Shown: positions 9,956 through 21,945, counted from the first letter of the stretch. The stretch is 64,000 bases of DNA from Wyeomyia smithii (GCF_029784165.1 NC_073696.1:264088760-264152759), one strand, 5' to 3'. A program made the numbers and translations. Notes: generated by a model from the letters alone, not told the origin.

Positions 9956-12900
9956 AGTAGGGCTCTCTGACACACTATCAGGTGCTGTGCTTACACGTGC
10001 TTACATTTAATGTTTTTGATGGTCAAAATTAGGAAAATTACGCATATTTTCAATGTGGCCTGCGACTGACTCTGTATGGTTGAAATCCATTACCCATCCT
10101 GTTTTAGGAAACTAATTAAATTAGCTTTCAATCATATGTGAACATACCATGATAGCTTTAGTAGGTTTTTATATATTCCAAAATATTCAGAAAAACTATT
10201 TTTCTCCGTTTCTGAAATAGGTAACTTTGAAGGCATTTTTCAACATGAACCGTTTTTTGTATCAAGATTTCATTTAAAAATTCATTTTCATTTAAAAATT
10301 TAGATAAAATTCTACAAAATCATGTGCTCAAAACATCCTGAGTATGAAATTCGCATTTTGGTAATTTTAGCCACTCTGTTATATGAGGACCGTCTTATGT
10401 GCAGTGGTCCAATAAGGCAAAAAGTGGAACTTAATTCCACAGCGCCTTTTACCTTCATCCTAGCTTAAAAGTGTCTTCGGAACAATTGTTTGTATGAATG
10501 ATTCGCATAATCGCAAATTGTCAAAAAGTATGAAAAGTTTACCATACTAAAAATAAAAAAAATTAGCTTTTTTGTGTTAAGAGATAGAAGAATAGTTTGT
10601 TCAGCAAAGTTGTAGAAGATTCAAAAATATGAAACTTTGTTGAACAAATGAAGATCCTATCTTTTTTCGGTACAAAGTTATAGAATATATTTCATGGAAC
10701 TTATTCAAAAGTTAGTTTTTTGCACTTAACTTTTGTTAGCTACATTTTACAAGAAAATGTTGTTCTAAAGAAGCAATTGGGCATACAAAAAACACGTTTT
10801 TGTTGAAGACCACACATCTCCACGACTTTTCCTTACAAATTTACAGCATGTTTTAGCTTACTTTTCTCTTTGGTTTATATTGAGGTAAATTGGAGTCTTT
10901 TACTGTTTAATTTCAACTCAACTTTTCGCTGGTTCATTATAGAAAGGTACGTTAATCAGCATGTCACAAGTTTGGGGAATATTTTACTCATCAATAAAGC
11001 TATCGGCTTTCCAAATTCGTTTGGTGACAATTTTTCGTTGCACTTTTCACAGCATGCCGCCCTCACAAACTTCGAAGGAGAGTTACAAAAAAAACTTCGT
11101 CGTTTTGAAAGAACTTAGATTTTATTTTTGAGATTCCAAGTATGAAAAGTTACCTGACTAAATTAACAAAGTTTCACTGAAATCTGAGAGGCTGTTGCCA
11201 CCACCATACACGAGTTTGCGTGATATCTCTCCCCAGATACAAGTAGCTAGCAATACTCACAAAATTCCAACATTACAATAAAATGGAAGAAATATTGTCT
11301 GCCTCATCTCGAAGCCATGCTCCTCCTGAATCATGGATACGGTTACAGCTTATTAAATTAGTATCGATCAAACGTAAAGCTCCGACCGGGGAACAGGTAA
11401 CCATACCAGGGACAGGTGAAAGCAAATTCTTCCCTGCTATATAGAACCGCCTTCATTCGATTTGATATCGATAACTAAAATCACATTTGGTTTCAATTTC
11501 GCCGTGTTACCGTGTATTGGAAAAGTGTTCATTTCCTCCTATCCAAATGCCACCTGCGCTGTACCTCGAAGCACCGACTTCGGGGGTACAGAATTTACAA
11601 ATATTGACAAATTTGAATTGCTGGGTGGGAAAACTTATTGTTCGCCAGGCTGTCGTACACGTTCTCTCTAAAGTGGGTATCTTTTGTCGACATCACGTTC
11701 AACTTGGCTGCGGTACGACTGGTTGGATTCCACCCTCATCCAACCCCCAAAGAGACGCCCCGGCTCCGGCAAGCTAAGGTTCCGCTGCTGCGTTGGCCAA
11801 TAAATCCATGTTATTCTAGCAACACTATATGTAAATAAAATGTTTTCCTATGAAAAGGATGGCAATGTAGAAGAGCGGTTAATATCACCGAAAAGTCGTT
11901 GGCTTGCTTGAAAAAAAAAAAAAAAATGAAACATTTTAAAGCATCTTTTCACCTGCCAGTCGTTGGATTCCAATAAAATAAGCTTCTTCATTATCCGCAG
12001 TTGTCCCTACTCCATCACCTTCGTAATTCCACACACTTTTCATAATGTCGCCTCACTCAGCGGTCACGTTCATAATATCCTCATTATTGTCTGTCCGCTG
12101 CCTTTCGTTGGTCATTTTTTTTTTCTTCTTCAGTTGCTGTCTTCTTGCCCACGGGCGCAAGCCATTGCCACAGACAAGCAACCGCACGGACCTAAATTAA
12201 AATGCAAATGTGACGCTCTAATGCCATTAAATTGAATGAACAGTTGACAGGTTCTGGTTTTGTTCGTCCTGCGGCGTTACACTACCACTGCCTGCCCAGA
12301 GGGAGAATACAAAAGTGGACAGTTTGTATGCTCCGAATATCAGTCCCGGATGGGGCAGCTCAGTATTGAAGTTCACTGTATTTATATGCTTTCAAGTTGT
12401 CTACGCAAGAATACTCAGCAGTTACTTAGTCAGCATACCATATTAGTACATATTGCGTGTCGGTCGTTTTGAAAGCCTTCTATCGAAATACATACGTATA
12501 AAATGGGAGTAATTCTCTCAGCTTGGATTTAATAACAACATTTTCAAATTTTTAGGTAAAATTTGATGGAGGCGCGGCTACTTGATGTTTGGACTGTCAC
12601 AGCTCTGATTATGCCGACTGTTGTTGCGAAGAGTTACGAGTTCGCAAATTTTTCCAATTGAAAGTGCCCCGGAGTAAGCGTTTCAAAGTCAGTTGAGTTG
12701 AGCACTGAGATCGGCAGCCAGTTTCATATGTATAGTTTTCGTGGAGAAGCACACGAAAACAGCAACATAGGCACTTTCGGATGCAGTGCAAAAATAAAAA
12801 GTCGATTCCTGTTACGGCGAAGGGTCGAGCAGCAATTGTTCTCGATGAAGGAAGGCTAGCGATTAATTGTTCCTACAGTCTTGAACGTGCTCGAATGCAG

Positions 12901-13244
12901 ATGATACAGCTGTAGAAGATCGAATGTATGGCCAAATTGCTGGCCCTTAAGATCCAATACCGTTGTTGGAGAGCGGTTAGAAGCAGTAGAGGTGCTGCGT
13001 GAAAGTGTTGTTAGTGGTACCCTAGATTAAGAGCGCCTAGAGTCTGTGTGAAGAGGAAGAGGAGAAGTAATGTTTGTTGTCATACGGTTAACTCGGGTTT
13101 TATAATCTATCACCATTCCGAACCAATTGCTATGGAGTGAGGATTGGAAGGAATCACTTGAGGCGAGATTCAATCGATACGGGTTGTGGTTGTTGAAGTT
13201 GTTCCAATCTTCGTTGAAGGCCTGTTGTTTCATCAATTTAGTTA
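9956..13244. other. Long non-coding stretch with a possible retroposed tail
   Basis: No gene can be supported. At 11911-11926 there is a 16-base A-run, and 72 bases upstream of it an AATAAA (11834-11839). This is compatible with the 3' end of a retroposed transcript, but I could not identify a source. Overlapping short ORFs at 11460-11840 have no recognisable domain. Confidence 0.4.
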
Positions 13245-13992
13245 TTAGATTGTACCGAATGTTCATAAAGTTGCATTGCCAAAAGGGCCCCTCATAGTTC
13301 ATGCCGAGGACTTACTTCCACCTGAGAGGTAGAGCCACCTTGATTCTTCGGAATGCATTGGTTGTTCTGATGTAGATGCAAGCTTCTTTAGCAAGCTGCG
13401 AAGCGTCGGAGAAGATGTTGATCTGGATAGTTTCCGGATTCGACAAGAGATTACAGCAGGTCATGCGAAGTTCGTTGAGTCTCATTAGCTGCGAATTGAA
13501 GTTGATCCGGTGGGTCTTGGCAATTCTTTGTCCCAACTCCAAAATGATTCGTCATCGGTTTCTAAAGTCCATAAGTTTCGCATGGATATTTTGGCGGAAG
13601 TAACGGCGGGTCTTACCAGGAAGAGACGAGCGATCCGAGAGTAATCCGTTTGGTGATAGGCTGGTCTTCTGCATGTAGTGGGAGGTCGGTCTTATAACGA
13701 AGGCAATCTAAGGCTGGTTTCCAATGCAACCCAAGAGCTTTGCTGATTTTGTCTCGGTTTAGGTCAGAGGAAATCTGGAGAGCGCGATTCCTGGTGGGAT
13801 CCCTTATGCCTCTTAAATTGAAGCCCGTATGCGAAGCTGTAATTCGTCCTGCAGAAGTGCATCTAGTTGTTGCGGAGATCAATTACTTTCAGATTATCGA
13901 CGTAAACTTACTTCTTGAGTGCTTTTGCGGTGAGAGGGAATTGATGAACTTCGACGTCTGCAAGTTGATTTAGTAACCGAGTGGAAAAAAAA

Positions 13993-15945
13993 TCACAGGT
14001 GGGTTGCGTGCAAAGCCACGACCGCAAGGATGAAGTAGAATACTTTTACAAGAAAACCCGGCTGCTTGCGTGTCAGTCATTTTTTAATTTGATGTTCAAT
14101 TCAATATCGGATAAGATACCGATCACATCTTGGCGTTATCACTGACAGTGCGAATAAAGTATAAGGTCCTTGTGATAAAATAAAATAATATGATAAAAAA
14201 AATAAATAAATGATAAAAAAATAAAAAAATGATGAAATAATAAAGTCCTTGTGATAAAATAAACAGCGAAAAGCTGATTTGACACTCAAAACTAGACGGC
14301 TCATGTGTTGTCAAATTGAGTCAACCTTTCATTGAATGCATTTACTAATGCCCGCTATCGCACAGAGACTGCATTTCACTAAAGTGCCTCACTGCATCAG
14401 CTGCTATCGATGCTGAACCCGCTGCAGCTGCTACGCTATCCGTAGCCATGCTAATGTTTTGGCCGCTGTACGCTGCTATTGGTATCCGCTGTCCCTACAT
14501 CAGCTGGCCCAGCTGCTATCGATGCTGAGATCCGCTGCACCTAGTGCACTATCCATTGCCATGCCTGGTATCCACTGCACTGCTACTAAGGGAAGACTGC
14601 TGTTGTCGCTGTCTAGAACTATTATGAGGGGCTTCGACTGAAACACGTTCTTATATAGAGATGAAAAACCTATCGATAGTAGTTGGAAATCATTGATAAC
14701 TATCGAGAGCCATTTCAGTCGATAATTTCCATCCTTACTCTTATACAGACAAATAGCAAATTTAAAATGACAAGGTCTCTGGTTCTGTCGACCGTGCTTG
14801 GGAAGCAATCATATTAACGACTAATCAGATCAGTCAAATTTCGCGATTCAACAAGGATTGACCATTCTCAGTAATATAGTTGCTTGTCATGATTTGGACT
14901 TGATAATTTTTGAATTTTGATTATGCGGAAAATTATTTTTTATGCTGATAATGAAAGCTTTTCGTTTGTTTGGCTCATGACTGAAGGAAAAGATAATTCA
15001 GTACCTTCTGAGACACGGAAATGAAACCAAATATATATCTGTTCCAAATTTCTTGAAAGTGTATGTTGATTTAAGAGAAAATATTAACTCTTTAATTAGG
15101 TTTTTATTTCATCCTGAAAAGGACAATTTGTTGTTTAATTCAATGTTTGATAAGATGCCGATCACATCTTTGCGTTATCACTGGCAGTGCAAATGAAGTA
15201 TTCCTTGGGGGAAAATAAACGCTGAAAAGCTTTCCAGAACGTTCTTTTCATTGGATGCATTTGCTAGTGTGCCTGCTATCGCTCAGAGACAGCATTTCAC
15301 TAAAATGCCACACTGCATAAGCTGGCCCTGCTTATATTGATGCTGAGACCAATGTCAACCGCTGCGCTATCCCCGTTGCCACAGTAGTGGACGCTTCCGT
15401 TGCCATTGGTATCCGCTGCTCTGCATCACCTGGTCCTGCTATCGATGCTGAAACGTGCTCCGCTATCCGTTGCCATACCACAGCTGTGGCCGTTGTCCGC
15501 TGCACTGCTACTGCTGCTGTATCCACTGCTGCTGCTAAGGGAGGACTGCTGTTGTCGCTGTCTAGAACTATTATGAGCGGCTTCGGGTGAAACGGGCTCT
15601 TATATAGGCCAAATAGCACATTTCAAATGGCAAGGTCTATGATTCTGTCGACCGTGCTTGGGAAGGAATCATATAACGACCAATCTGAGGCCGAACTTTT
15701 CGTTTTGACAAGGCTTGACTATTTTCAATAGTACAATAGTTTGAAAAATAAAATTACAATTATCTGCATTTGGGAAGAATCTTAAAAGATTTTCCAATCT
15801 ATTGCTGCAAGAACGAAGGAAATCCATCGAATACTAACCGATTTAGTAGCATTTGAAATTGGACATATTTTTCACTTTTTTCGGTTTTAGCTTTTCATTT
15901 CACATCCCTATGTAGCCGAACTTCCTGAGAGAAGTATTCTACTTC
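13993..15945 (+). mobile_element. Unclassified inserted unit A, 1.95 kb
   Basis: The boundaries come from the interrupted Bel/Pao reading frame: on the plus strand the unit lies between an A8 run (13985-13992) and an A4 run (15946-15949). Its left about 100 bp and right about 355 bp are homologous to the two ends of the unit at 45255-46215. TGAAGTAGAATACTT near 14030 and AAGTATTCTACTTC at the right end are inverted relative to each other, and about 20 further bases align loosely. Internally a segment of about 0.7 kb occurs twice (about 14090-14820 and 15130-15720), including a GC-rich tract of CTGCTATCG- and ATGCTGA-like units. No protein could be recognised. It may be a foldback or non-autonomous element. 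Confidence 0.7.
15601..15684 (-). promoter_or_regulatory. TATA plus CCAAT promoter-like cassette in unit A
   Basis: Read on the minus strand there is ATTGG (15680-15684), then CTATATAAGAGC (TATA core 15601-15606). About 30 bp downstream is a candidate initiator, TCATAATAG. The same order recurs in the second internal copy (TATATA at 14652-14657, CCAAT position mutated) and in unit B (TATATA near 45870-45875, CCAAT 45950-45954). Preservation in three copies suggests function in the source sequence, but no transcript or ORF downstream is recognised. Confidence 0.4.
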
Positions 15946-16589
15946 AAAAGGTGGCACTTGCCATTGGTTGGTCTGGTGATAGTTTCCAGGCAATGTGCTG
16001 AAATCGACAAGCGTTCAGCAAGAACTTGGCGATACATTATCTATGCATCGACAGTAATCATAACTTGATACATCCGGGAACGCCGTTGGATGTTCACTCG
16101 AAGCATTGAAGACTACCCGTAATTTGGTGGTTGTGCTGTCCTTGCGAATGGCAGTGTGATGTCCGAGGTCGTGATACTCGTCCATATAGGCCTAAACAAC
16201 GTCAAAGTAGACGATTTTGGAGCAAGTGAAATTTGCGAACAGTTACACGTTAGCACGTCCTGCTTGACTGGCAAGCGAACGATGTGGCGTCCTGCAAGGT
16301 TGCGGGTAACGGTGCTCCTCACATGCAGCTTCCTCGACGAAGTACGCTGTAGATGAACTGTCTTTCTCAATCGTTCAGAATTCATTCACAAATTGGTAAA
16401 GATCGGCGATGATCAAAGAGAGAGAAAAAGTCGGTCAAACTGAAAGGAAAGACCATTGATTTTCAGGACTGTATAGGTCATCATGGCCAAAGTATAATAG
16501 TTTATCACATATCGTTCATTACCCAGAAAATCTACCATCGTAAACAACTTTGTAGAGATTCTATCCAGGCTATAATTTACTTACTAGCT

Positions 16590-17310
16590 TGGATATTCGG
16601 CACTATAGTGTCGCCGGATGAAAACTTGTTCAATACTTCGTCATTGCGGATTGCCAACGGCAGATGACGGGATGATTCTCATTTTATCACATTGGTGGAC
16701 AAAATGAAAAAAAAAAATGCATTCCAAAAGCTCAAACTGAAAAAAAATATTACTTTTCAACCATTCCTATGAATTTTGGTGCCCCTAGCCATTACCGAAA
16801 CGCGTCTAGTTACGTGAAAGTTCGCAAAGCAATTGCTCGCCGGGTTCGACGCTTCAACGTTATGTTTACGAGTAAACTCATTTAAGTCTCTGAAAAAAAG
16901 AGGCTAGTAACACTTAAATTCACAGGAACGGTTGAATACTTCAATTTCTCCCGTTTTGAGCTTTTAGAGTGCACCTGTGTTGACCAGTGAAAGCCTAATT
17001 TTAATAATTTTATACAACCGCCAGATTACGAGGTACTCCAGCACCAATGCGCATAATTTCCATTACGTAACAGGTTATAAATTCAACCTAACGCGATTTA
17101 AAGCCCAGTACGAGATGAATGGAATTTTGTCTTGCCCTTGACTTTACTTCCTTTGTTACGACCAGACAATGTTATTTGTAAATTCGATTCTGAGGAATAG
17201 CGATGTGACGATGAACAAAACTGCTATCTGTATGATGGAAAACCCGTTTGATTATCCCAAATACCTATGGAGAATACTAACGCAAAAACCGAGCGGTGCG
17301 GCGTAGGCGT
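16590..17310 (+). repeat. Dispersed repeat, copy 1
   Basis: The segment 17025-17310 is homologous to 19510-20060, sharing GAACAAAACT, CTGTATGAT, AGCAAAAAC-like and GGCGGTRCGGYGTAGG-like motifs. A smaller block at 16590-16700 resembles 20610-20690 (CACWATAGTG, CTTGCGGATTGCCA). The order of the two blocks differs between the copies. This copy carries the unoccupied form of the insertion site described at 19660-19963. No protein was recognised. Confidence 0.6.
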
Positions 17311-17429
17311 TGTTGTTGTTGCAGGACTCTAAGTCACCTTGCGCTTAACATTTCCAAATTGATCAGTCCACAGCGAGCTGGTTATTCTGGGAGTTGAAAA
17401 GGATCATGCCAAGATAAATTGTGTAGTGC

Positions 17430-18935
17430 AAACTTAGTGAACAATCTTCGTGTTCGTTTGATGGCGAACGAGGTAAAAAACGCAGCATATTCCAGAAGAC
17501 TACGAACAAGAGTGCAGTACAGTGTCTTCATAGCATAGATATTCGTGTCTTCATAGCATAGATAACCGTATCGCAGAATTTATCAAAGTACAGCATAAAG
17601 CTTTGATGATGTTAATGCTACGTGGTCGTTGAACCTCAGTTTAAAGTCTAGTGCAACCGTTAGGCCGGTAATATATTGGTCCAGGGTGTACTGGTAATCG
17701 ACTCAATCGACTCTTAATACAATTTCTTCACACCACTCTAGTGGATTGTCTAAGTCACGTTGGAAAGTCAAACAATCGAGAATGGGAGTGATGATACTGT
17801 AATTCTTCAGATCATCTACAAACAATTTCTTGAAAGGTGATATCATGGGACACAAATCATTAACGAATACTGTTCGGATCATAATGGATTCGAGACGGTG
17901 GACTGTATTTTCTATAGATCGCTGAGCCAAGGATGGATGAAGGGCATTTCGAATCTGTTTTTCGTATCGATCGGCACACAATGTAGAAACGATTCGGTGT
18001 AATTTTCATTCTCGAAACAACACAATTTATTCGGAACGTCGGAACTTTTATTTCTCATCTCGGAACACAGATTGTACTTATCCTTGCAACGGTCAAATAG
18101 TAAAAAGAGAGACTGACTAGATAATTCTTTGGTTTTTATAGAAACGTTTAACAAAGGATTCACATATATTCACGAATCTCGTCTAATATTAATTGCGATG
18201 TTTTCTCTATGGGTCGTCAATAAATTTCGCTGCGTTGAACATTGATCGGTACAAGATCGGTACTTAGCTTCGGCACGAACAAATACTATGAAGATCGGCG
18301 GTCCCAGAACACTGCCTTGTGGAACACCCGAGATAACTTTTTCATTCTCCGGACAAATTGAATGTAATTCCAAGAGAGGTTACCGATAGGTTAAGTATGA
18401 ACGGATTTACTAGCCAATCAGGGAGACCGCACGTCTGGTATGGGGTTGATTGCAGATAGAATCACATCAAGCTCGTGGTGGTGGAGTGACATTGGACAAA
18501 TCCGTGTTGAAGTTCCTAGGTCAAAGATCGAAGAGCATCAAACAGAGCTCCATGAACCAGCGGTTTAAAAGTTTTACTGATGCAGTATAGAAGCAAAATC
18601 CTGCGGTAATTCTCGACGTTATAACGAGAATACTAATTGCCGGACTTATAGATAGGTGTAATACATGCAGTTTTTCAGAGGCTAAGGAACGCCCTCTCCA
18701 TCAAAAAATGATTAAATATACAGGATATTCGAACCGAAAGCACATGGTTCCAAGAAGAGCGAAGGGATACCATCTGGTCCGGAAATCTTGGTCGCATTGA
18801 GACTGATTAATGCCTTCTGAACGTCATCTGGTGTGAAGTTCAGCAAAGAGAAATTTAAGTCATGTTTAACGTTACCGTCAACCATCTGTGCCACAGAAGG
18901 TGCGGTGCTTGTATTGTTAACGGACTGAAAAAAAA
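17430..18935 (-). pseudogene. Decayed CR1-like non-LTR reverse transcriptase
   Basis: On the minus strand the fragments follow RT order. At 18894-18712 is a segment ending KISGPDGIPSLFLEP (RT domain 1-2). At 18373-18280 is VISGVPQGSVLGP. Near 17830 is LFVDDLK, in which the usual FADD/YADD reads FVDD. Near 17530 is a KTLYCTLVRS-like thumb segment. Frameshifts and stops lie between the pieces, and the stretch between RT domains 2 and 5 is partly missing. Similarity is to the two better-preserved minus-strand elements at 31-34 kb and 42-46 kb. No RNase H is seen. It cannot encode a working enzyme. Confidence 0.78.
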
Positions 18936-19479
18936 ACTATTCAAATAAATAAGAGTTGGCTGAATTCACCGTTGTTTTATCCAGAAAAAAAAACTGTAGT
19001 AGGAATGCGTTTGCACGTTCTCTGACCGCATGAATTTCCAGAACATTGAAGAGTATTACATGAGGTTTAACTACGTTCTCTTAACATGATCTTTTTAGCT
19101 GGTTGCAAACGCAGTTGTACTCACTTTCTAATAAACAAAGAAGATGCAAATTTAGAGTAAAATACGATAGCCTGTTGTTTATTTTTTTGTAGAAGATTGT
19201 TGGAATACAGTTGCAGGTAGGCACTTCACCGTCCAAACAAAACTGCGTGGGTGGAACTAAGTCCTGCTAGATGAAAATGCTATATGAAAAATAAATTTTA
19301 ATAAGAGATAAACACACATTTTTATTGCTTCACTTGAAAACATGTGGTGGCCTTCAAAAAACGGTGGGTTTTAAATTTCACAAAACTGGAAATTGAACGA
19401 ACTATCCCTTTTTTTCGCGGTTTTTCGAGAGCATAACAGCAAAACACTTCCCTGGACAATAGTGACATGGGACGATTTT

Positions 19480-20060
19480 TATTATATTCTTCGCCAATTT
19501 CAACACTTTTACAGCAACTCTGTCACAGCCGCCAGTTCGACAGTTACTTTAAAACCAACGCGCAAAATTCATCCAACACAAGATGAACGGGACTTTGTTT
19601 TTATTCTTGACTTTCCTGTTCTTTGCTTTTTCAATAGAGACGTAACAATGAACAAAACTCACTGTTCGAGTAGATATCATTTAAAGAACATCGAGGCTCA
19701 GGATGATATCTGTCGCTTTTGTTATATGAAGAACGAGACATCGGAACATCTGCGATGCAGTTGTGGTGCACTTTTTTAACGCAGATCAAGGTTTCTTGGC
19801 AGTGGCTATTTACAGCTCAAAAAGATTTGGTCTTTGAATCATGGGAAGGTGAGGGAGCGTGCCAGTGCAGGTACTTGATCACTCAACAATAGTGGTCATT
19901 GTATTTTGCAATGAGACTCGTATAGCAATTGAGTGCAATGAGACGCGTATAGCAAAAAAAATTAACAAAACTGCGAACTGTATGATAAAAAATCCGTGTG
20001 GTAATCTTAAACATCTAAGGAGAGGACTAAAGCAAAAACTGGGCGGTACGGTGTAGGTGA
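19480..20060 (+). repeat. Dispersed repeat, copy 2, containing a small insertion
   Basis: This is the partner of 17025-17310. It is longer because a 304-bp non-LTR fragment has inserted at 19660-19963. The repeat resumes at GCGAACTGTATGATA (19973) and ends with GGCGGTACGGTGTAGG near 20058. Confidence 0.65.
19660..19963 (+). mobile_element. 5'-truncated non-LTR 3' end with C-terminal zinc motif
   Basis: The insert is flanked by AACAAAACT direct repeats (19651-19659 and 19964-19972), which occur once at the matching place in the paralogous repeat (17214-17222). It encodes the end of an ORF2: SRYHLKN, then CRFC...ETSEHL..CSCGALF, the Cys-His motif found at the C-terminus of several RNase H-bearing non-LTR groups. 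A stop (TAA) follows GALF; the downstream RRSRFLG remnant is in another frame. The insert ends with two CAATGAGAC-CGTATAGCA units and a short A-run. It is a dead-on-arrival copy made by incomplete reverse transcription. Confidence 0.75.
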
Positions 20061-20074
20061 TAGAATGAAGGAAA

Positions 20075-20309
20075 GTGAAAAAAGAAACAGACTATGTTGC
20101 GCTCTATTTGTAGATATACATACAAACGTTAAGCGTCAACTGTATCACGTCAACAAGTATATAGTTGAGATGGCACCGAAGACAATCAAGTTCAAAGCAG
20201 CCAAGTTCGGACTTCCGTACGTTTGCTGTTGCCAGGAGAACGAGCCAAGCAAGCTGGGTCCGAAACTGGAGCTAAAATGAACCTGTTACGAAATATACGC
20301 TCGAAGTAA
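20075..20309 (+). pseudogene. Histone H2B-like pseudogene
   Basis: At 20211-20265 one frame reads TSVRLLLPGERAKQAGSE, against the highly conserved H2B C-terminal helix (TSVRLLLPGELAKHAVSE in the family). A TKYT remnant and a Ser-Lys-stop equivalent follow after small indels (stop TAA 20307-20309). Upstream, weaker matches in H2B order include an ALYL/IYI segment near 20105-20130 and VN..IVEMA near 20150-20180. An in-frame TAG and several frameshifts show it is dead. A histone-type stem-loop follows 38 bases after the stop, so the copy includes genomic 3' flank as in a real replication-dependent histone gene. The C-terminal match is strong; the upstream alignment is tentative. Confidence 0.72.
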
Positions 20310-20346
20310 ATTATTCCGTTCCTTCTGCAGAGTACAAACTAAAATT

Positions 20347-20362
20347 GGCCCTTCTCAGAGCC
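20347..20362 (+). terminator. Histone mRNA 3' stem-loop, slightly degraded
   Basis: The sequence GGCCCTTCTCAGAGCC differs at two positions from the metazoan histone 3'-end consensus (GGCCCTTTTCAGGGCC type). One stem pair is lost. Its position 38 bases after the H2B-like stop is as expected. In functional genes this hairpin is bound by SLBP and directs non-polyadenylated 3' cleavage. No clear purine-rich downstream element is visible. Confidence 0.7.
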
Positions 20363-20882
20363 ATGACCATAAAATTAACAGACCTGACTTGGATACCACT
20401 ATTGTGACAACACCAATGGCACTTCTTAACGCACTAAAACCAATTACTTTAAGTTGTTGAACAGCGTGGATGTAACGGAATTCTGCTTTTAAAAGGGAAT
20501 TGTTCCAAAAATAACTTATTTTATCATTAGCAACGTTTTACTTAGAGGCAGAAATATCATAACTACTTCAATTGCATAGTTTTGAGGTGCTAAAATGTAC
20601 CGTTGGTGTGTCACAATAGTGATACCGGCAAGTTTGTTCAAATTATAGTCCTTGCGGATTGCCATTTGCTGATGATTCTGTATGGTTCTTATTCAATTAC
20701 AATTTACACTCTGCAAGCAAACAACCAACACACATTACCTCGTTCACTTGTAGAACACTCGAAACCAGCACATTCACAACTAACTATCTGCAGTAACCAA
20801 ACAACTAAAAGTGTACGCACCAGATCCGGACAGAATTATTACCATGTTTGGAAATGTTTAGTAGTGCTACAGACATGCCTGT

Positions 20883-21243
20883 TGTTCGTTTTTCTTCGAT
20901 AAAAGTCACTGGTCACAATTCTTTTAGCAAGAAAAAGTCTTAGTTTTATGAAACACAATTTTTAAACTTAATTGAATTTATTGAAACACTAAATGTACAA
21001 ACGAATGAACGTCGCGATCGCCATAAACCATTTATTGGTGCTGAACAAGCAAGAAGAGACAGAGTCCCAGATTCATGCGTATTTATAGGTAATCTGTTAT
21101 CGAGAGAATTGATCTACTCTGCTATCACTGATAGTGCTCTGATATTAGTGTATTGAAAATAAAAATTGACACTCTCTTGATCGATGAAGCTAACGTCAAT
21201 TACAGAGTGGGTCTGCTGGACAAAAACTACATAATTATAAACA
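20883..21243 (-). repeat. 3' LTR of the Bel/Pao element
   Basis: The 361-bp repeat begins TG and ends CA (plus-strand reading). On the coding strand it contains TATAAATA (complement at 21080-21087) and a downstream AATAAA, the same arrangement as in the 5' LTR. Confidence 0.93.
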
Positions 21244-21945
21244 TACCGGCCGCCTTAGAAATATGCGGTATTTCTAAACTAGTCTACTGACTAATCTAAT
21301 GGCTATCGCAGAAAAACATAACTATCTTACATATATATTTTCTTTTGACAATTGGTTTCTTCGTGTAGTATATTATGTGTACTAGATGAACCTTTTCCTG
21401 GTTGGAAGTGAGTGGGGTAAGCGTCTTCGATACAGCTGTTGCTGAATTGATGCGGGTGTATGCGAAATATCTGCTCCTACTACTCCTTATAGTATAATTA
21501 GCTGGCGATTTTCCGTTCTGCGTTGAACACACCGGTCCTGTACCGGTCTCCCTGGGTGAATTCGTGCGATGTGACCGTCCTGGGGTGCACTCCCCGGTCA
21601 TCGTGAATGTAGAGCATACTGAAACATATGAGAGGCGATTTTTTACAAGCATAAAACAAATTCGAAAAGACTTCCCTGGTGCGGAGGCTTGCGCGCCTCC
21701 ACGGGCGCCCAGCGCCGATGATGTATTCCTTGGTTGATGCATTTGTTGAGATGCGTTTACGTTGATGAACTGTAATGCCTTGCGCGGCATTCTTGGACAA
21801 CGACCGACCCTTGACGACCGACGACAGCTATGGGAGACAAAACATTCCTTAGACTTTTTGCAAGTTCAATAAAGACAAAAACTTAACTGGAACGCGGGAG
21901 CCCCGTGGCTCCCGCAGGCGCTTAAGCGCCTTTGATGGGGAAGCC
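21244..21945 (-). other. Segment between integrase and the 3' LTR
   Basis: About 700 bp follow the integrase stop. An open frame of 164 codons (21790-21296) overlaps another of 100, but neither shows a signal peptide, membrane segment or recognisable domain, so I do not call an env gene. The plus strand near 21895-21940 has GC-rich self-complementary blocks (GGGAGCC...GGCTCCC and GGCGCTTAAGCGCC). The base run next to the LTR, AAGGCGGCCGG on the coding strand, is only a weak polypurine tract. Confidence 0.5.

Larger units (their letters stand above)
13245..16385 (-). pseudogene. Decayed Bel/Pao retrotransposon pol, interrupted
   Basis: Read on the minus strand, recognisable Pao-type pol pieces run from about 16385 down to 13245, with stops and frameshifts. 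First comes a linker with GRHIVRLPVKQ, then the RT start YHDLGHHTAI followed by TTTKLRVVFNAS near 16100. Next are an MYRQV piece near 16050, and, after the inserted unit 13993-15945, an LNQLADVEV segment and a YVDN remnant of the YVDD box near 13900. Finally there are an ITKR segment near 13640, FSDAS near 13420 and ELxGALLA near 13290. About 80 residues between VVFNAS and MYRQV are missing. Integrase and LTRs were not found. It is clearly older than the element at 20883-29022. Confidence 0.82.

Noticed and set aside
11460..11926. A processed pseudogene ending at the A16 run
   Set aside because: AATAAA and an A-run are present, but no frame resembles a known protein and no target duplication was found; kept only as a remark.
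15332..15619. A 95-codon Ala/Thr-rich minus-strand frame inside unit A, possibly expressed from the TATA cassette
   Set aside because: Its ATG lies upstream of the TATA box, and the frame follows a low-complexity triplet-like repeat, so there is no support for a protein.
21296..21790. A 164-codon minus-strand frame after the Bel/Pao integrase, a possible env or accessory gene
   Set aside because: No signal peptide, membrane span, cysteine pattern or family motif; it overlaps another frame and ends near the LTR, so it is most likely untranslated sequence.
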